Shown: positions 61,081 through 64,000 of the stretch, piece after piece
Layout of the letters: each line of letters starts with the position of its first letter
Position numbering within the stretch: the stretch's first letter is position 1
Source of the DNA: Soonwooa sp032062245
GTDB lineage: Bacteria; Bacteroidota; Bacteroidia; Flavobacteriales; Weeksellaceae
Reading direction: 5' to 3'
Assembly (NCBI RefSeq): GCF_032062245.1
Contig: NZ_DAMBQF010000004.1
Location: 98,092-162,091 of the forward strand
Length of the DNA: 64,000 nucleotides
Position numbers and translations under genes: made by a program
Notes under the pieces: model-generated
Told to the model about the DNA's origin: nothing
The model's input: only the letters and a program-made list of their open reading frames with translations
Databases searched by the model: none

Positions 61081-61641
61081 ATGAAAAAAGTTAAACTAAA
61101 TGAAGTCTGCTCAATTCAGTTCGGTTCTTATCTAAAGCCGTCTGCAGAAGGTTCTTTGCCATTTTTACAGGCAAAGAATTTTTCGGAAACCGGTACTTTG
61201 TTGGGCAATTTTGATGCTTTTGTTCCGGACAGAGAAAACACTCGCGCTTTTGCTTTGCAGGTGGGAGACATTCTCTTTGCAGGAAAAGGAAGCCGTTTTT
61301 TTGCTGTGGAATATGAAGAAAAATGGGGAGAAGTCATTCCTTCCTCATTATTTTATGTGCTTAAGGTGGATGAAAATAAAGTGTTGCCGGGCTTTCTGTC
61401 AGCAGTGCTGAACCTTTCAAAAAACATTGCCTATTTTCAGCAGGCTGGAGCCGGAAGTAATATTCCTTCACTGCGTAAAAAAGAATTGGCAGATTTTGAG
61501 ATTGAAATTCCGACTTTGGAAATGCAAAAAAAAATTGTCGCGATGAAAAAACTGCACGATGAAGAAATGAAACTTGCCGACGCTATTAAAGATCAGAAAA
61601 TACTATTATACCAAACCGCCATTAATAACATTTTAAAATAA
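61081..61641 (+). CDS. Single-TRD type I restriction specificity-like protein (HsdS half)
   Basis: 186 residues from the ATG (MKKVKLNEVC). One target-recognition domain: CSIQFGSYLKPSAEGSLPFLQAKNF, VGDILFAGKGSRFFAV, QQAGAGSNIPSLRKKELADFEIEIP, then one conserved helix EMQKKIVAMKKLHDEEMKLADAIKDQKILLYQTAI. Half the length of HsdS, so it may dimerize or pair with the 63182 gene product. It is 6 bases upstream of hsdM. Confidence 0.8.
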   Translation: MKKVKLNEVCSIQFGSYLKPSAEGSLPFLQAKNFSETGTLLGNFDAFVPDRENTRAFALQVGDILFAGKGSRFFAVEYEEKWGEVIPSSLFYVLKVDENKVLPGFLSAVLNLSKNIAYFQQAGAGSNIPSLRKKELADFEIEIPTLEMQKKIVAMKKLHDEEMKLADAIKDQKILLYQTAINNILK

Positions 61642-61647
61642 CTCATA

Positions 61648-63180
61648 ATGCCTGAAAATAAAATTACCCAAAAAGAAATCAACAATATCGTTTGGAAAGC
61701 CTGCGATTCCCTCCGTCCTGTGATGGGAAGCGGTTCTTATAAGGATTATGTCCTCAGTTTACTCTTCGTGAAATACCTTTCTGATGTATGGAAAGATAAA
61801 CAGGAGCAATACCGCCAAAAATATCCTGGCAACGAAGAAATGGTAAAAAGACAGTTGCAGCGCGAGCGTTTTCAGGTTCCGGAAATCAGCACCTTTGATT
61901 ATCTTTTTGAAAACCGCAACGAAGCCAATGTGGGCGAAATTATAGATATGGGATTGGCGGCGCTGGAAGATGCCAACCGTGCAAAATTAAATATGGTATT
62001 CCGTTCGGTTTCCTTTAATTCCGAAACGGCTTTTGGTCCTACCAAACAGCGTAACGCTATTTTGAAAAATCTATTGGTAGATTTTTCTAAACTGGATCTG
62101 CAACCTTCGCATTTGGATGGCAATGATGTGATTGGCGATTCTTATGAATTCCTCATTTCTCTCTTTGCAGGTGAAGCAGGCAAAAAAGCGGGAGAATTCT
62201 ACACGCCGGCGGAAGTGAGCACATTGTTGGCCAAACTGGTAGATCCGCAACCAGGCAATCGTATTTCCGATCCTACTTGTGGCTCAGGTTCACTATTGAT
62301 TAAAGTGGCCAAAGAAATTCCGGGAAAAAACTATTCGCTTTACGGACAGGAAAACAACGGAAGCACCTGGGCTTTGTGTAATATGAATATGTTTCTGCAC
62401 GAGCAGGACAGCGCGACCATAAAATGGGGCGATACCATTAACAATCCTCTGCTTTTAGAGAATGATAATCTGATGAAATTCAACATTGTCGTTGCAAATC
62501 CGCCATTTTCTCTGGATAAGTGGGGAGCCGATAATGCAGCGGCTGATGAATTTGGGCGTTTCCACCGTGGTGTGCCGCCAAAAAGTAAGGGCGATTACGC
62601 TTTTATCAGCCATATGATTGAAACTGCCAATGAAACCGACGGTCGTGTTGGCGTAATTGTTCCGCACGGGGTGTTGTTCCGTGGAAGTTCCGAAGGTAAA
62701 ATCCGTCAGCAACTGATTGAGGAAAATCTCTTGGATGCCGTAATTGGTTTACCGGCAAATCTGTTTTTTGGAACGGGAATTCCTGCGGCTATTCTCATTT
62801 TTGATAAAGCGAGAAGCGCTAACAAAGATGTGTTGTTTATTGATGCGAGCAAAGGATTTGAAAGCGGTAAAAACCAAAATGTTCTGCGCGAAAAGGATAT
62901 TGAGCATATCGTTACCACTTACAAAAACTACAGAAACAGCGAACCTTTACAGCAGGAAAAAGGCGAAGTGCTGGAAGACAAATACGCTTACCGTGCAACG
63001 ATTGAAGATATTAAAGAAAACGACTTCAACCTGAATATCCCGCGTTATGTGGACACTTTTGAGGAAGAGGAAGAAGTGGACATAAAAACCGTGCACGCCA
63101 ATATCCAATCGCTGAAACAGCAATTAAGCGAAGTGGAAGCACAAATGGAAAAATATTTAACAGAATTAAATTTAGTCTAG
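61648..63180 (+). CDS. hsdM: Type I restriction-modification DNA methyltransferase subunit
   Basis: 510 residues. N-terminal helical domain (VWKACDSLRPVMGSGSYKDYVLSLLFVKYLSDVWKDK) then the N6-adenine methylase core: AGEFYTPAEVSTLLAKLVDPQPG, SDPTCGSGSLLIKVAKE (SAM motif I) and NIVVANPPFSLDKWG (catalytic NPPF). A C-terminal coiled helix (SLKQQLSEVEAQMEKYLTEL) contacts HsdS. Codon use is visibly more G+C rich than the mob genes, which suggests separate acquisition. Confidence 0.95.
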   Translation: MPENKITQKEINNIVWKACDSLRPVMGSGSYKDYVLSLLFVKYLSDVWKDKQEQYRQKYPGNEEMVKRQLQRERFQVPEISTFDYLFENRNEANVGEIIDMGLAALEDANRAKLNMVFRSVSFNSETAFGPTKQRNAILKNLLVDFSKLDLQPSHLDGNDVIGDSYEFLISLFAGEAGKKAGEFYTPAEVSTLLAKLVDPQPGNRISDPTCGSGSLLIKVAKEIPGKNYSLYGQENNGSTWALCNMNMFLHEQDSATIKWGDTINNPLLLENDNLMKFNIVVANPPFSLDKWGADNAAADEFGRFHRGVPPKSKGDYAFISHMIETANETDGRVGVIVPHGVLFRGSSEGKIRQQLIEENLLDAVIGLPANLFFGTGIPAAILIFDKARSANKDVLFIDASKGFESGKNQNVLREKDIEHIVTTYKNYRNSEPLQQEKGEVLEDKYAYRATIEDIKENDFNLNIPRYVDTFEEEEEVDIKTVHANIQSLKQQLSEVEAQMEKYLTELNLV

Positions 63181-63181
63181 A

Positions 63182-63985
63182 ATGGAAGTACCACAAGGCT
63201 ACAAACAAACTTCCATCGGACTCATTCCTGAAGGTTGGAAGGTGAAGAGAGTTGATGAATTTGCTCCCTTACAAAGAGGATTTGATTTGCCGATTAATAA
63301 TATAGTTTCTGGAAATTTCCCTGTTGTTTTTTCAAATGGCATACTAAAGTTTCATAATGAATTTAAGGCAAAAGCACCAGGTATTGTTACCGGACGTTCT
63401 GGAACAATTGGAAAGGTTTTTTATATAACGGAAGATTATTGGCCTCATAATACTTCACTTTGGGTTACAAACTTTATTGATAGTGAACCAAAATATGTTT
63501 ATTTTCTTTTTAATTATTTGAATTTTAATCGGTTTGGTTCGGGTTCAGGAGTTCCGACATTAAATAGGAATGATGTTTATCCTTATAAAATCCCGCTTCC
63601 CCCACTTCCCGAGCAGCAAAAAATCGCTGAAATCCTTTCCGCCTGGGACAAAGCCATAGAAACCTGCCAAAAAACCATTGAAGAACTTAGGTCGCGCAAT
63701 AAAGGTCTTTCACAGCAGTTGCTATCAGGGAAGAAAAGAGTGAAAGGGTTTGAAGAGACGATCTGGAAGACAGTGAAAATGCGAAATATTGGAAAAATTC
63801 CCAAAAAAGAAGCAATTACTGATATTGGAAATCATAGAACTCTAACCGTTCGTCTCTATGCAAAAGGTGTTGATTTTAATGACAGTGTGAAAACTGTTAT
63901 TTCAACAAGTGGAAGACCTTATTATGTGAGATATAAAGATGAAATACGCCGTTTCAGAAATTTAGTGCAACAAATGTTAAAATAA
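63182..63985 (+). CDS. hsdS: Type I restriction specificity subunit, truncated second TRD
   Basis: 267 residues, against about 400 for a full HsdS. TRD1 (GYKQTSIGLIPEGWKVKRVDEFA ... PTLNRNDVYPYKIPLPPLPEQQKIAEILSAWDKAI) and the central conserved helix (TIEELRSRNKGLSQQLLSGKKRVKGFE) are complete. TRD2 starts normally (NHRTLTVRLYAKGVDF, GRPYYVRYKDEI) but after residue 254 or so changes to an unrelated 13-residue tail and stops. The break is near 63945. HsdR is not in the window. DNA rearrangement or an inversion end is possible. Confidence 0.85.
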   Translation: MEVPQGYKQTSIGLIPEGWKVKRVDEFAPLQRGFDLPINNIVSGNFPVVFSNGILKFHNEFKAKAPGIVTGRSGTIGKVFYITEDYWPHNTSLWVTNFIDSEPKYVYFLFNYLNFNRFGSGSGVPTLNRNDVYPYKIPLPPLPEQQKIAEILSAWDKAIETCQKTIEELRSRNKGLSQQLLSGKKRVKGFEETIWKTVKMRNIGKIPKKEAITDIGNHRTLTVRLYAKGVDFNDSVKTVISTSGRPYYVRYKDEIRRFRNLVQQMLK

Positions 63986-64000
63986 TTAACACAATTTTAT

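Larger units (their letters stand above)
54585..64000. mobile_element. Mobilizable integrative element at a tRNA gene (right end outside window)
   Basis: From the tRNA rightward the gene content changes to a module of HTH protein, VapE-like ATPase, iterons, Toprim primase, oriT-like hairpin, mobilization protein, relaxase and a type I restriction locus. Location directly downstream of a tRNA and a short direct repeat fit integration by a tyrosine recombinase, but no integrase or right attachment site is in the window. The element probably borrows a conjugation apparatus from a helper, since no T4SS genes are seen. Confidence 0.75.

Overview
The window is a low-GC chromosomal segment from a flavobacterium, most likely Weeksellaceae (Chryseobacterium/Epilithonimonas-like). 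The signs are Bacteroidota -7 promoters (TAnnTTTG with an upstream TTG), C-terminal type IX secretion sorting domains, a complex I operon with a short NuoG, and little use of Shine-Dalgarno sites. No rRNA and no CRISPR array were seen.

Layout. (1) 1-10.7 kb is a surface polysaccharide cluster: a partial glycosyltransferase, the UDP-N-acetyl-L-fucosamine genes capE/capF/capG, a WxcM-like cupin, a second glycosyltransferase, a WcaG-like SDR, a WecA/WbpL-type initiating transferase, a nucleotidyltransferase and rfbC, with a beta-helix pectate-lyase-like gene on the other strand. A frameshifted four-helix-bundle (S23/IVP-type) gene sits between capF and capG. (2) 10.8-26.7 kb is mixed housekeeping: rimO, an RlpA-like protein, a dead tam methyltransferase, cinA, a YHS lipoprotein plus SCO pair, an exported superoxide dismutase, a GH18-NodB-GT2 trimodular gene split by a frameshift, an M13 peptidase, a META lipoprotein, a GT-C-like membrane protein and a CNNM/CorC protein. 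(3) 26.8-41.1 kb is a complete nuoA-N operon on the minus strand, with an outer-membrane-type protein between nuoF and nuoG. (4) 41.2-54.3 kb holds small housekeeping genes (ribD, aroE, DUF349, rbfA, an FtsX-type permease, mce) and two secreted endonuclease I paralogs around a free-standing MnmA C-terminal-like protein. (5) From a CAU-anticodon tRNA at 54.5 kb rightward lies a mobilizable integrative element: HTH protein, VapE-like ATPase, TTACCT/AGGTAA iterons, Toprim primase, oriT-like hairpin, mobilization protein, relaxase, then a type I restriction-modification locus (S-M-S) cut by the window edge. No integrase is in view.

The most unusual pattern is a family of intergenic arrays of 7-bp (sometimes 8-bp) imperfect repeats arranged as an inverted pair. 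One pair brackets the four-helix-bundle gene between capF and capG. Gene-less pairs, each built on a different word, fill five spacers of the nuo operon. I infer a possible mobile unit (protein gene plus inverted heptamer arrays) and its solo relics.

Three reading frames (four-helix-bundle gene, tam, GH18-NodB-GT2) are each broken by what looks like one missing base, and tam also has a nonsense codon. They may be real pseudogenes or assembly errors.
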